From NCBI GenBank assembly GCA_019022495.1, contig JAFEKR010000001.1, positions 2,604,001 through 2,668,000 of the forward strand: DNA of 64,000 nt, in the 5' to 3' direction. Positions 11,498 through 22,587 of this stretch are shown in pieces (position 1 is the stretch's first letter; every line of letters starts with the position of its first letter). This stretch comes from Epichloe hybrida (taxonomy: Eukaryota; Ascomycota; Sordariomycetes; Hypocreales; Clavicipitaceae). A program made the position numbers and the translations under genes. Below the pieces are notes generated by a model, which was not told the origin of the DNA, ran no database searches, and was given only the letters and a program-made list of their open reading frames with translations.

Positions 11498-13171
11498 ATG
11501 AGCGACAAACTGAGCGACAAACCAAGAGGCCAGCGCAATGGCGTTCGACGGCGCCGTGGGCCAAGGTCCGGCCCCAGAGGCAAACCTCAATTTACGCCTG
11601 CTGAAGACTCGTCTTCTGCAATGGATGTAGATGACGCGCCGTCAGCAAACGATTCAAAGCCTGCTCTCACCGAACATGTTCCTCTCGATACGCCGCGATT
11701 CGCTGATCTCGGTGGCCAGAATCTCCTCCATCCCTCGCTCATCCAAGCCATTACTGATGACCTGAAATTCGACCACATGATGCCAGTTCAGGCTGCCACC
11801 CTCTGGGAGCTCCTTCCACCGAACAGAAAAGATTGTCTGGTTCAGGCCAGGACTGGAACGGGGAAAACAGTTGCTTTCCTTCTTCCAGCTCTTCAGACAA
11901 TGATTACGCAAAAGCAACAAGCCAGTTCAACCATCTCACTACTTGTCATTTCTCCCACAAGAGAGCTAGCACTACAGATTGCACAGGAGGCTACCAGTCT
12001 ACTCCAAAGACTGCCCGCCTATCGCGTCCGCACTGCCATTGGAGGAACCAATAAGGACAAAGAGGAGAAGCAAATCTTGTCTGGCTGTGATGTACTAATT
12101 GCCACTCCTGGACGACTGATGGACCACATGTCCAATGAAGATGTCTTATATGCCCTCAGAAGGCTGGACACTCTTGTCCTTGATGAAGCAGACCGGCTCC
12201 TTGATATGGGTTTCATGCCTTCCCTCCGAGAGATCGTCGGCAAGCTACCCAACAGGAAAGAGGTCAACAGACAGGGCATGTTATTTTCTGCCACAATCGC
12301 ACAACACGTCAACCAAGTAGCTGGTCTAGTTTTATCACCAGGTTACGAGTTCATCTCCACCATTCCCGAAGGAGAAGCCAACACGCACGAACGCGTACCA
12401 CAACTCCTCATCAAGGTGCCCACGTTCTCGTCCGTTGCGGCAGGCATGGTTGGTGCAATCAGAGAAGAGGCTGCTAAGCAAATAAACTTCAAAGCCATTG
12501 TCTTTGCCCCGACAGCGGCGGCGGCAGGGCTTTACGGCCAAGTTCTGTCCATGATTCCTGGACTGCCCCCTGTGTCTACACTTCACAGCCGAATGACCCA
12601 GAACAAGCGCACAAAAATTACCAACGAGTTTCGCGACGCGTCCTCTGCGGTTCTCACTGCGACTGATGTCATCGCCCGAGGAATGGACTTCCCTGGTGTC
12701 ACGACTGTCTTTCAGATCGGTATTCCCTCAGAGAAACAAAGCTACATCCATCGTCTTGGTCGCACGGCCCGTGCTGATGCGCAAGGAAAAGGCATCTTCC
12801 TCATCTGTGAAGCTGAGTCATTCTTCCCTCAGTGGACTCTCAAGCAGATCAAATTCATCCCGCAAGAGGCCGATTTATCCTCCGTCGAGGAGGTCAACCA
12901 TATCTTGGATACAATCGACGAAGAAGAAAAGGCGCAAATATACAAGGCATGGCTAGGATACTACAATAACCATCTAAAAGGCCTCAAGTGGGACAAGGAA
13001 GAGCTCGTCAAGCAAGCAAACATTTACGCTCGCAACGGGCTCGGCACTCCTGAGACACCACCGATTCAGAAAAGCACCGCCGGGAAAATGGGCTTGCGCG
13101 GGGTCCGGGGTCTGAACGTCGTGCCTGACAAGCCCAAGTCTAGAGGACCTCGAGGTCGCGGCCGAGACTAG
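11498..13171 (+). CDS. DEAD-box ATP-dependent RNA helicase, Mss116/CYT-19-like
   Basis: A single exon of 557 residues with every helicase motif in order: motif I ARTGTGKT (about residue 113), Ia PTRELA, Ib TPGRLMDH, II DEAD, III SAT, V TDVIARGMDFPG and VI HRLGRTARA. In place of a standard Q motif it has a phenylalanine-rich stretch ending MMPVQAATLWELLP, as in the Mss116/CYT-19 branch that unfolds group I and II introns in mitochondria. The N-terminus (RGQRNGVRRRRGPRSG) and the C-terminus (RGVRG, SRGPRGRGRD) are basic Arg/Gly tails for RNA binding. The N-terminus could itself act as a mitochondrial targeting sequence. An upstream exon starting near 11209 also looks presequence-like, but I could not join it in phase. 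Mitochondrial location is therefore inferred. Confidence 0.85.
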   Translation: MSDKLSDKPRGQRNGVRRRRGPRSGPRGKPQFTPAEDSSSAMDVDDAPSANDSKPALTEHVPLDTPRFADLGGQNLLHPSLIQAITDDLKFDHMMPVQAATLWELLPPNRKDCLVQARTGTGKTVAFLLPALQTMITQKQQASSTISLLVISPTRELALQIAQEATSLLQRLPAYRVRTAIGGTNKDKEEKQILSGCDVLIATPGRLMDHMSNEDVLYALRRLDTLVLDEADRLLDMGFMPSLREIVGKLPNRKEVNRQGMLFSATIAQHVNQVAGLVLSPGYEFISTIPEGEANTHERVPQLLIKVPTFSSVAAGMVGAIREEAAKQINFKAIVFAPTAAAAGLYGQVLSMIPGLPPVSTLHSRMTQNKRTKITNEFRDASSAVLTATDVIARGMDFPGVTTVFQIGIPSEKQSYIHRLGRTARADAQGKGIFLICEAESFFPQWTLKQIKFIPQEADLSSVEEVNHILDTIDEEEKAQIYKAWLGYYNNHLKGLKWDKEELVKQANIYARNGLGTPETPPIQKSTAGKMGLRGVRGLNVVPDKPKSRGPRGRGRD

Positions 13172-13995
13172 ACACCTACTCACACATACCGAACTCTAGC
13201 AGCCACTTGTCTGTCAATCTCGAAAAGCAGACAACACCTCAGAACATGAGAGTGAAGGCTGGTCTAGACAATGAAATGGGCATATTGAAGAAAATGAGGG
13301 AGGAGAGGTGGGGACTTTTGACAATGACGATCCGTGATACCAGATTCGTTGCTCTACGGGCCTATTTGCGAATAGTGCCTCCGTATAATGTAGGAATTTC
13401 CTATATAATTCTTGTCTCGTTATTGGAGTTGGAGATTGGACTCGAAATGTGGAAAGGGGGCTGGTAGATCGGGATTGGAAGCATTGTCGGTGACTTGACT
13501 TGCGGGTACTTAGATAGAGAAGAATGCCTCATTGTGGGTAAATGAAACGTGTTTGTTGACAATGTACATTCTGGACCGTGCTGACCGTGCTGCCCGTGTT
13601 GGAGTAATGTATAATGTTGCAATTGTGATGCGTTCTACGCAATGACAGCAGCCAAAGATCCTGGGAGTCCAAAAGGTCCAACACTTGAGTTCATCTGTAC
13701 CATGTAATGCTTTGGTCTTGGCATCGCATGAGAGGGGCAGAAATCTCAGATGTTTAGACCTCTATTCCGTTGGGTATCATCATTTTCCAACTAATCAAGA
13801 TACAAAAGTCCTTTCTACAGTCAATCCAATGACGCCTTCATCATGATGCTTGTTCCGACAATGCTGTATCAACTTTTGCGGTCCATGCCAAGTGTTATGC
13901 CCAAACTCCAGAACGAGTACATCAAACGAAGACCCAAGCGCCAGTCATGCAAACAGTTCCGTCATCCCTCAATACAATTACATCGCTTACTTCTC
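13172..13995. other. convergent intergenic region
   Basis: An 820-base space lies between the 3' ends of the helicase (+) and cdc6 (-). It contains small open frames without domains, and near 13580-13600 three copies of a short CCGTGCTG-like unit. I see no RNA gene. Confidence 0.5.
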
Positions 13996-15882
13996 TCAAT
14001 CCAATGCTTCACCAGACAAAATGCTCCTTAATATTCCCGCACCAGGACCGTCCGCCACAGATTCAATCTCCTTCTCTCCCGCACAACTAGCAACCCGCTT
14101 CTCGTCCCCAGTGCCACCGGATGCTTTTCGACCACGTTTGCTAGGCGTTTGAGCCATGCCGAAACTACCTGTCTTGCCCTCCACAGCGGCGACTAGTCCA
14201 AGGGTCTCCAAGCTGCCCACGACCTCTCGAAACTCGGAACTTGATAGCGGATGTAGCAGTGAGTCTCGTGTACAGAGCTGACAGTAGGCATCAAACAAGA
14301 TCTTAATAGTCGGGGCCAAGGACTGAGATTTCGAGGGAGTAGCGGGTGTATTCGAGGACTTGACTGATGCTCTGCTTCTTTTCTCATATGCCACCAGGGC
14401 ACAAAGAGCGACCTTTTGCTGCAGGTTGAGTGTCTTGAGTCGTTGATTGGTCCCATTGCTGAACGCAGCAGCAGTAATCTTGTTGAGGTGACCAATCGAT
14501 GCTCGAGGGGCCGTTTCTGCAGTTAAGCTCTTGAGAGAGGTAGCTATGATCTGCAGAACACTCCGTGCTGATCCAGCCCGTGCGGCACCGTTAACATTCT
14601 CGCCCAATGGTCTCTTGGATGGAGTCATCTGCAGAAGTTTTTCTCTCGCCTCCTGCTCATGTTTCGATCTGATCTCGGACTCAATCAGATCGAGTGCACG
14701 ACGGCAAATCTCAAAGGCCTTACGAAGATCCCCCGTCTGGCTCGAAACTTTTCGTGAGCATAGCTCAATAGCAGCAGGATGAATAAATGGGACATATCCC
14801 TCCTTGCCACCCTCCGGCATCAGAGACTTGAGCCTAGTCGTAATAATGGTTTTAACTTGAGCAGCTGTATATGGCAAAAATGGAAGCAAATCCGGCTTCA
14901 TGTTCTTCGACTTGAGTCGAGGGAGGAATCGATCCGTCAGATCCAGAGCGTTGGCAATACCGATAAGAACCAGGCAGGAATTTTTCTGTAGCGACCATTC
15001 AAATACTCGGTACAAACTCTCGAGCCCCAGAGTCAAGATATGGTCAATTTCGTCGAGCGTTATCAGATAGACCTTCGGGGACTGCGTTTTGGGACAGAAT
15101 GACTGTTGGAGGATGGAAATAGCCTCAGTCTCGGTGACATTGCCATCTTTGCCAAGGGCAGTGAGCAAGGTGACGTACAAGTCTTTGGAGGACTTGATGC
15201 TCATGCAGTTGATGTAAGCGTTGCTGATGCCGTCTTGTTGAGGGAATTCCCGAGTCATCTCTGTGATCATGGCGCTTTTGCCAGTTCCTGGTGCGCCGCT
15301 AACATACAAACAGCCGTTCGGTGTGGATGATGTACAGCGAGCAAGGAATTTGCCGAGCTGTTCACGTTCCAACTCTCTGCCAATAATCTGACTTGGCTCT
15401 GCACCACGGGCAAACAGTTGTCGAGCAGAGTGATAAATGGTTTGAATGGTGGACGGTGATAGCGGAGAATTTGGAGTTAATCGCTTGAATAATTTTCCAG
15501 CCGACATGACAGCATGACGAGGCGTGGTAGGGTAGCCACTCAATACATCTCGGTGTCGAGGCGTTGAAGGAGTCACCGGGTTCTTCTTTATCAACGTCTG
15601 TGATTCGGATCTTTGTCTTTTTGGAAAAGCATCCTGCACCACTTCCACATCAATCTGGATAGTGTCATGAGCGTCCGGCGTGCTTTGGGGATCTTGGTTT
15701 TCCTCGTCGTCATTTTTATAGACAGCGTATGCGTTGTGGTGACGGACTCTCTTTGTGGGAGTTTCGACAACGACTAATCCGTGATCAGCTAATGGGAGAC
15801 ATGGGGCGGCATGAAATCCGGTGTTGAACTTACTGGCATCTCCATCGCTGCGAGTCCTCTTTCCTAAAGCAGAGCGAGGCAT
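13996..15882 (-). CDS. cdc18: DNA replication licensing ATPase Cdc6/Cdc18
   Basis: From the ATG at 15882 the frame gives 628 residues. A candidate 60-nt intron near residue 19 (GTAAGT donor, TTAG acceptor, GCTGAT branch site) would remove 20 codons without changing frame, giving 608. Proline-directed CDK sites are frequent (TPTKR, TPSTPRHR, TPNSPLSP, TPSKRPL, TPSKRGRK). The AAA+ domain has Walker A GAPGTGKS and Walker B LITLDEID, followed by sensor and lid helices and a C-terminal winged-helix region. The protein loads Mcm2-7 on origins with ORC and Cdt1 in G1. The longer open frame to 16029 reads through promoter sequence and does not begin with family-like residues, so I chose the ATG followed by PRSALGKRTRSDGD. 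Confidence 0.9.
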   Translation of the reverse strand: MPRSALGKRTRSDGDASKFNTGFHAAPCLPLADHGLVVVETPTKRVRHHNAYAVYKNDDEENQDPQSTPDAHDTIQIDVEVVQDAFPKRQRSESQTLIKKNPVTPSTPRHRDVLSGYPTTPRHAVMSAGKLFKRLTPNSPLSPSTIQTIYHSARQLFARGAEPSQIIGRELEREQLGKFLARCTSSTPNGCLYVSGAPGTGKSAMITEMTREFPQQDGISNAYINCMSIKSSKDLYVTLLTALGKDGNVTETEAISILQQSFCPKTQSPKVYLITLDEIDHILTLGLESLYRVFEWSLQKNSCLVLIGIANALDLTDRFLPRLKSKNMKPDLLPFLPYTAAQVKTIITTRLKSLMPEGGKEGYVPFIHPAAIELCSRKVSSQTGDLRKAFEICRRALDLIESEIRSKHEQEAREKLLQMTPSKRPLGENVNGAARAGSARSVLQIIATSLKSLTAETAPRASIGHLNKITAAAFSNGTNQRLKTLNLQQKVALCALVAYEKRSRASVKSSNTPATPSKSQSLAPTIKILFDAYCQLCTRDSLLHPLSSSEFREVVGSLETLGLVAAVEGKTGSFGMAQTPSKRGRKASGGTGDEKRVASCAGEKEIESVADGPGAGILRSILSGEALD

Positions 15883-16677
15883 GATGCTGGAGAGTGCTTT
15901 CCCAAGTAACGACGATTTCGTGTTGTTGAGATGCAGTTGCTCTTGCCAAAGTCGTGAAATTTTGGGGAGAATTGAAAATGGGAAGTCGAAGTGGAAGGTT
16001 GATGGTTGCCGGTAGCGTAGCCAGGGCAATTAAGAAGTCCACTCACTTGTCGGTCTCAGCTGCCCTGGCCAAGTCGTGCACCCGCGCGCCACAAAGCGGC
16101 GTGAAGTCAGGGAAGCGTGTAAGAACGCGTCGAAACGCGACCGACGCGCAAAATCCATCAAAGCTCTTGGTCTGTGCGCGATCGATTCCGCCCCACGTGA
16201 CGCGGCGTTGCTTTGTCACCTCGTCAAGGAAACTTCAAAAAGCCCTGCGGCTTCACTGCACGGCTGGAAACTCCAATCAAAGGGGAGTATGGAGTTTAAA
16301 AAAAAAAGGTGCAAGAGAATCATTGAATCAGGCCGGGGACTAGTATGCGCCCAATCTTGCAATATTGTGCAGAGCGTCCATATGTGCTCACAGAGAATCT
16401 AGCAATATGCATCGTCACATGCGTAGATGAATGAACATCAAGACGAACGGAACATCGTGACGATGGGAAAGGCAACGTGTGTGACGTAGAGCGAAAAGAC
16501 AAGCTGCACGGCGTCAGTTTGGGACTCTACTCTAGTGCGGAAGTAAGTAGTATTAGTAACCCCCCCCCCCACACGGGTCGCCGTTGACGCAATCGCCGTT
16601 TTTCAGACTTGAGACCAACGGCCAAAGTCGACTCATAGATCCGAACAAAGCATCCAAATTCTTTCCACAAGAGCAAT
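15883..16677. promoter_or_regulatory. divergent promoter region
   Basis: About 800 bases between cdc6 (-) and the deaminase-like gene (+). It includes CGCG-containing hexamers near 16080-16145 (for example ACGCGT at 16126 and GCGCGC), which resemble MBF/MluI cell-cycle-box cores. This would suit a G1/S gene such as cdc6, but the inference rests on motif resemblance only. A C-run lies near 16560-16570. Confidence 0.4.
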
Positions 16678-17896
16678 ATGAGCCTTCGCCCGGGCCAGCT
16701 CTCGCAGCAAGCCCGCGAGGCTCTCAAGGACGAGCTCATATCCAACAACAGCGACCTGATTCTCAGACTCCCCAAGGTCGAGTTGCATGTTCACATTGAA
16801 GGAACCTTGACCCCAGAGCTGCGGTGGAAGCTGGCACAGCGACATGGCGTGCCGCTACGATTCGGTGGCACAGAAGCCGACTTCGAATCCGTGCAAGATT
16901 TGAGAAAAGCCCACGGTAACGTCGTGTCCAGCGCTCAAGTCCGGACGCCTGAACAGGCGAGAACGCTGGTAACTTTTCCCCAGGCCTACTACAGTGGGTT
17001 CGCGTACCTGAAGACGAAGAACGACTTCTTTGACCTCGCGATGAATTACTTCCGGCTGGCGGCTACCATGAATGTGCGGTATTGTGAGCCGTTCTTCGAT
17101 CCTCAGGGGCATACGAGCCGCGGCGTTGCATGGGAAGACATGATGGAGGGGTTTAGGGAGGCGCAGGAGAGGGCGTCGGATGAACTCAATGTAAGCCTTC
17201 AATTGTCTCTTAGCCATTCATGCATGCCCTTGGAACCCCATGGAGCTGATGAGGCCATAGGTTCACTCATCATGGATCATGTGCATTCTTCGCGACCAGT
17301 CACCCGAATCAGCCATGGATCACTACAAAGAAGCGCTGAGGTACAAAGACATGATCATCGGCATAGGTCTCGACTCCAACGAGCTCAACAGACCACCCAA
17401 TCTATTCGAGGAAGTATACACACTCGCCCGAAAAGATGGCTTCAGGATCACAGCCCTTTGCGACGTCGGTGTCGAGGACACACACGAAGACATCCGCCAA
17501 GTAGCTTCGACCATTGCCGGCACCGGCCTGGATCGCCTGGACCACGGCTTACACGTGGCAGATGAGCGCGAACTACTTGAGCTTGTGGCAGGCCGGGGCG
17601 TGCCCATGACCATCTGCCCTTGGGCTTACCTGCGACGGGAAACATATGACAGCATCGCCGAGCGCCTTCGTCTCTTGTTCGACGCCGGCATCAAGATGTG
17701 CATATCAAGCGATAGCCCGGCATACATGGACGAGAGCTGGGTGACGCACAACTTGCTGTTGGCCCAGAAGATGGGCGGGTTCACAGATGCCGAGATGGTC
17801 CAGATAGTGAGGAATGCCGTGGACATGTCGTGGGCGAAGCCAGCAGTGAAGAAGGCGATCGATCTTGAGATTGAGGCCATGTACGAAATGGCGTAA
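16678..17896 (+). CDS. adenosine/adenine deaminase-like amidohydrolase lacking HAGE
   Basis: Two exons, 16678-17190 and 17261-17896, are joined in phase 0 (GTAAGC donor, CCATAG acceptor), giving 382 residues. It has the metal-binding HxH of the family (ELHVHIEGT, about residue 36), the catalytic-region RLDHG, TICPWAYLRR and the metal-binding Asp in SSDSPAY. Where adenosine and adenine deaminases carry HAGE (one zinc His and the proton-shuttling Glu), this protein has ALCDVGVEDTHED, with Cys-Asp in place of the His. Overall length and order otherwise match the Aah1/ADD group. It may belong to a divergent clade with altered chemistry or substrate, or the metal site may use the neighbouring Cys, Asp or His. 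I would not call it adenosine deaminase without biochemical evidence. Confidence 0.82.
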
Positions 17897-18369
17897 TTGA
17901 GGGTCCAGCGTGATTTCCAAGCGATTACTTTGTTTGAGGTTCGGCAGGGTCTGGATGCCAGTGTAAGGGGCACTTGGCACGAAGGAGCTCTGTTGAGAGG
18001 GAAAGCATTGCATTTCCTGATCAAGGGGATCAACAAGCACATCTTGGAAATGATGCCAAAAAAAAAAAAATAACCCTGGGGAAAGGGGTGCCCGAAAGGG
18101 ACCAATCACATTTCCCCTTTCACAACAGTTCTGCCGTATTTTACCTACATCCCAAATCAACCCCATGTCCCCCTCCCCAGGCAGTGAGGCACCAGCACCG
18201 ACAATCCGAACGCATGACGTACGACAATCTGTCAAGCCGCCTAGCTGCGTGACGGCACCTAATATCTGCAACCGCATCGCCTCCATACATCAACAAACCC
18301 GCCATCCCTACGCCCCCATCATCGCAAAGTCCTTTTCCAAGTCCAGCAAACCCTCGCACAACCGCCGCC
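17897..18369. other. intergenic region
   Basis: This lies between two genes in the same orientation. It has an A-run near 18059-18071 and a pyrimidine-rich stretch before the TspO start. I see no gene or repeat. Confidence 0.5.
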
Positions 18370-19087
18370 ATGACGACCTACATGCCCTCCATCACCATCC
18401 CCTCCGCCATACTCGAGCACCCCGCCTCATCCGTCCTCCTCCCCATCGCGCTCGGCACAGCCATCGGGTTCGCGACGCGCCGTACGTCCCGTCTCCCCAG
18501 AATTTCCCTTGCCCAAACTAACCCACGGCGTCGCGAACAGCATCCGGCACGCAAAAGACGTACATGTCCTTGAAGCAGCCCCCTCTGCGACCCCCACCAT
18601 GGGTGTTTGGTCCCGTCTGGACCGTTCTGTACGGGTATGGTCTGGTCTCGCCCGCCAAATCGATCTGCAAGATTTAGACGAGAGGAGAGGCTAATTTCTG
18701 GTTGCCCCTCCCCCCCCCCCGCCAAACAGTGTAATGGGATACGCCGCCCATCGCGCCTTCACAACAGGCCTGTCGCCCTTGTCTGGCCCTGAAACCGTCG
18801 CTCTTACGCGCCGGTCCATGACGCTGTATTCGATCCAGCTGGGCCTGAACCTGATATGGATGCCCTTGTTCTTCGCGGCCAAGCGTCCTGTGGAGGCGAG
18901 CGTTGATATTCTCGGTCTGGTCGGATTGAATGGCTACTTGGCGTATATTTGGGGCTCCATCGATCACACCGCAGGGCTGTTGCAGATCCCGTACCTGGCG
19001 TGGTTGAGCTTTGCGACGTACTTGTGCGTCGGGGCTGGGCACTTGAACGGGTGGGATTTCTCAGCAAGGGAGGCCAAGACGGAATAA
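18370..19087 (+). CDS. TspO/MBR-family membrane protein
   Basis: Three exons (18370-18481, 18541-18634, 18730-19087) close in phase to 187 residues. The second exon carries the TspO hallmark PPPWVFGPVWTVLYG. Five hydrophobic segments are visible: one in exon 1 (SVLLPIALGTAIGFA), one at the hallmark and three in exon 3, with IQLGLNLIWMPLFF and LPYLAWLSFATYL-type helices. Family members (translocator protein, formerly peripheral benzodiazepine receptor) bind porphyrins and sterol-like ligands in the outer mitochondrial or other membranes and respond to stress. No single open frame covers more than two thirds of the protein, so automatic calls without introns would miss the signature exon. Confidence 0.9.
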
Positions 19088-19449
19088 ATGCTCTCAATGC
19101 AGGAAACAGTGTAAGATCAGCAAGGGGGATATTGGGCAGAAAGTGTAATGCGTAGATTTTGGGACATTGGTGCGATGGCGCCGAGGGTGGTGTTACAGTT
19201 GTCAGATGCGACGTAGGGCATCCACATGTAAATATTGTCATCTGGTCTAAAATCTTATTAAACCGTCATTGTAAAATCGGAACCTCTCTTGTGACCATGC
19301 TGTAATTTCAGACATCAATTGTACCTGAACGCCATGCATATGAACCGTCGTGAACAAAAACAAAAAAGGAGACGACATTTGCTCGGAGCGTGCCTTCTCA
19401 CTAGAATCAGTGTGAAATGCAAATTTGGCCTTGTGCAGATGCCCCCACG
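19088..19449. other. convergent intergenic region
   Basis: The 360 bases between the convergent 3' ends of the TspO and carrier genes are AT-leaning. I see nothing of note in them. Confidence 0.5.
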
Positions 19450-20542
19450 CTATTGTAATGGGAATCGCTGCTTTAATCCATCATAAACCATAAAGATGAA
19501 GGCTGAGCTTGGCGCAGACCGCAGGCAGGTAATACCACAGCCGCGATATAAGCCACGCAGGCCGTACTGTCGCCAGATCATGGCACCTTCCTCCATGAAG
19601 CTGCGCTTTTGTGCTAGCGTGCCCACAGCAATGGTTTGCATGCGAGACTTGATCGTGTCGGCGGGGAAGAATAGGAAGTTGTAGGAGACACCCGCGGAAG
19701 CGCCAGCGACGGCTTGTTGCCACAGCGGCAGGGACCGAGACTTGATGTTCTCCATCTCTGTGCGGGACTTGGCATGTCGTATATTCGTCTTGTAGAACGT
19801 GGATGTCACCGTCTCCTTGGCTCCAAACCACGCCGCACTCCCCCCGCCCTCTCTGATCAACGTCCCCATCTGGCCGCGCCAAAATCCCCTCAAGCCCTCA
19901 TGGTGAAATACATCGCGCACGACAGCCAGAGGACGCGTGGCTGGGGCGGCGGCACCTTCCACGTGCGTCGGCACCTGAATCTTGCATTTGACGAGTTCAA
20001 TGGGCGTCAAGACGAACGAGGCGCAAACACCAGAGAATGCGCCAGTCACCCACAAGGCTGGCAAAGAGAGTCCCTTCTCCCGCGTGGCCAGGCCTGTATT
20101 GAACAAGGCCTCCCGTCCAACTTTCTCAAACAGGAAGAGGCTGCTTGTCTCAGCAGCTGCTCCCACAAGCGGAGCGCTGATGCCTCGGTACAAGCCCAGG
20201 AACCCATCAGCTTTGAAAGATTGTCTGAAACAGTCAAGAGGGCCGGTGTACCGCAGTGGGAGATGGTCGGGCTGGCTTTGCAGTCGAACTTTTACGGTGT
20301 CGAAGGGATACTCTATGTACTTGCCCACGATACCAGCAATCTGCCGACGGGAGAGGATTCGTCAGTCACACAGTCAATCTCTCTTATGCAGTAGCAGTGT
20401 TTGATTCGCAAGCGAGGGCCATATTGCTTACCGATCCGTATGCGACTCCCTCGAATGCTTCAATGAGCGCCGAGCTGCCCCGAAGCGCAAGCTCCGAGGG
20501 CATGGCGAAGGAGGGATGGACAGCGATTTGGGCGTGGTCCAT
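19450..20542 (-). CDS. mitochondrial carrier, ornithine/amino-acid type (Ort1/AMC1/ARG-13-like)
   Basis: Two exons, 20542-20432 and 20340-19450, are joined in phase 0 (GTAAGC donor, GGCAG acceptor), giving 333 residues. All three mitochondrial-carrier signatures are present: [18 protein letters not shown] and FPADTIKSR, each followed by the usual G-rich loop and GLYRG or GFWRG. The joined sequence [17 protein letters not shown] matches the first helix of Ort1-type carriers, which exchange ornithine/arginine across the inner membrane for arginine biosynthesis. The open frame alone starts at a GTG inside helix 1, so the upstream exon is required. The arginine-mutant assignment (Neurospora ARG-13) is by resemblance of the first repeat and is not certain. 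Confidence 0.88.
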
Positions 20543-21849
20543 GTTGAAGGGATGAGGGCGGCGGGCCCAAGATTTTTGTTGATATAATAGTGGAGTGCTC
20601 GCGATAAGATTGTAGCTGTTGAAGGGCTGGCTGGAGCTCTCGTGAGGAAAGAACGTTCCACGACGTGTGATGGGCTGATGCCGTAACGTATGTAGTCAAG
20701 TCTGGTGGGCAAAGCCAAGGTTGAAAGCAAGAAAAAAAAGGGTTCGAGACCAGCAAAAATTATCTTTCTGTCCGTCGACCAGAGTCACGCAGCGATCTTG
20801 ACGTGGGGCAGCAGCCCACGCATATTACTACTGGTCCTTGTCATGAGAATGCGATCGGGGAGATCGGGGAGATGTTTATATCGGCTGGTATCAACAAGTA
20901 GAGGAGGGAAGTGGCCGGAATTGCGCAATGGAGCTGCTTAGCTGCGGAGTGCATGTGTTGGTGGGATGGGCCGCCTATAAACCTTAGGAGTACGGAGTAC
21001 GTACAGAGAGAGTATGTTATTGTCAAATGCCAGCACTTTGTTCTGTCCAAGTCTTCGTCGCAGCCCAACATACCGGCCACGGTTTGTCTGTCACCCAAAA
21101 ATATTGGCATGGCACGCCCGCAACTAACGGTGCAGCGGTGCAGGTCTGTGCTTGACGATGTGATGCCAGCTCGGCACACGAACGCCGAGCCGATGCCCAG
21201 ATTCAGTCAAAACCGTGCAAAGCACTTGAGACGGACCCCTCCAACACGGCCCTCTGTTATTACAAGTCCTAATTAAGCAAACAGATTCTTGACTTGCCGT
21301 GTTGCCGATGCACAGGCCGGTGCGTGTTTTGTCCTCAAGTGCAACGTCACCTACTAGTGAATTCCTGAGCGGAGCGAGGCGAGGCGCAAATGGTCGAGCC
21401 AGGCCAGACCGTAAGACCGGCCAGCGCATGCAGCACATGCAGCACAAGGAAGCACCTTCGCGGCCTGGCCGGAATCACTGTCCAGAGTGACCCTGCCCCT
21501 CCATCCTGCCTCTCTGCGCTGGCAACCAGGATCCGTAATTCGTACTTGTCCATGAAAGTTGAAGGGGCTTTGGCACCAGACAGACTTTGCTTCTAACCTA
21601 GAATGAACACACACACGAATGAATAGTGTTCGGTCCTTGTGGAGCACTTGGCTCCTCTTGTTAATAAAGTATCCAATTGTTCAACTTTGGTACGCCTACT
21701 TATTAGTACACACACTACACAGCTATCCCCGCTACACCATTCCATGCGCTCGTATAATACGTGAGAAAAGGATAGCCTTGATCTTGCCATCGTGTCAAAT
21801 GCAGCCTTCGTACTTGGGTTTTCAACAGCCCGCCAATCCTTATTTTGTT
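20543..21849. other. 1.3-kb intergenic region
   Basis: It separates two minus-strand genes, and the carrier promoter lies in its first part. It contains TACGGAGTAC at 20991-21000, one of several intergenic copies in the window. No domain-bearing open frame is seen. Confidence 0.5.
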
Positions 21850-22587
21850 TTACTGCTTCTTCTTGGTAGCTGATTTTCCAGCGGGTGCCTCCTTGACAGC
21901 GAGGGCAGCCTCATCGTCTCGATCTCTCTTCTCTGCATACCACTGCCCAGCCTGGAGAACCAGAACACCAATCAAGACCAGAGCAAGAATGGTATTGCTG
22001 GCAGACAAGACTCTCAGACTATCCTCTCGGTCAAGAATGATCTCCCCCTCGGCAAGATTGGCGGCTTTCTTGAATTCCTCGCTGTCCCAGAACCCGGAGC
22101 TCACGGTGCGCAGACCCTTGACGATGTTGGAAATGTAGACGGCGACACCAATGGTGTACAGAATCAGAGAGGCTCCATCAAAGAGGAAGTTGGCCTCACT
22201 AGGCTTGAACAACTTGATGAACATGCCCAGGAATCCAACACTAACGATTATGTTGAGCATGCGGCCAATAAGAGGAGGCGACTGGTGAATGAACTTTAGG
22301 TGAGTTTCGAGTTGATCATAGTAGCTGGTCGGAACAGGCTCTTTGCTCCAAAGCAAGGGGAAATCGTAAGGAAACGACGCGAAGAGTATTCCGAGGAAGA
22401 AACATGTGGCTATACATGAACGGTTAGCAAGCTGAGCGCCAGAACCAAGCTTGGTTAGAGATGGGCTAGTCAATGAATGCCGTGCTCAAAAGAACGTACG
22501 TCCAATGATCATAAAGGTCGAGAAGGAGCCCGAGCCATGGTAGTTTGACGACTTGGTCGTCTTTGTCCAATCGATGTAGCCGCCCAT
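21850..22587 (-). CDS. SHR3: ER amino-acid-permease packaging chaperone Shr3
   Basis: Exons 22587-22500 and 22409-21850 close in phase to 215 residues. The intron (GTACGT donor, GCTAAC branch site, TATAG acceptor) runs past an in-frame ATG at 22473, so the shorter open frame beginning MTSPSLTK is partly intron. Joined, the first helix reads FMIIGPTCFFLGILFASFPYD, the characteristic Shr3 N-terminus. There are four hydrophobic segments and a charged C-terminal tail ending TKKKQ, a dilysine-like ER retrieval signal. Shr3 keeps amino-acid permeases folded in the ER and promotes their loading into COPII vesicles. Length and topology match the family. Confidence 0.9.

Noticed and set aside
20744..20760. 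tRNA B-box-like GGTTCGAGACC
   Set aside because: There is no A box or cloverleaf around it.
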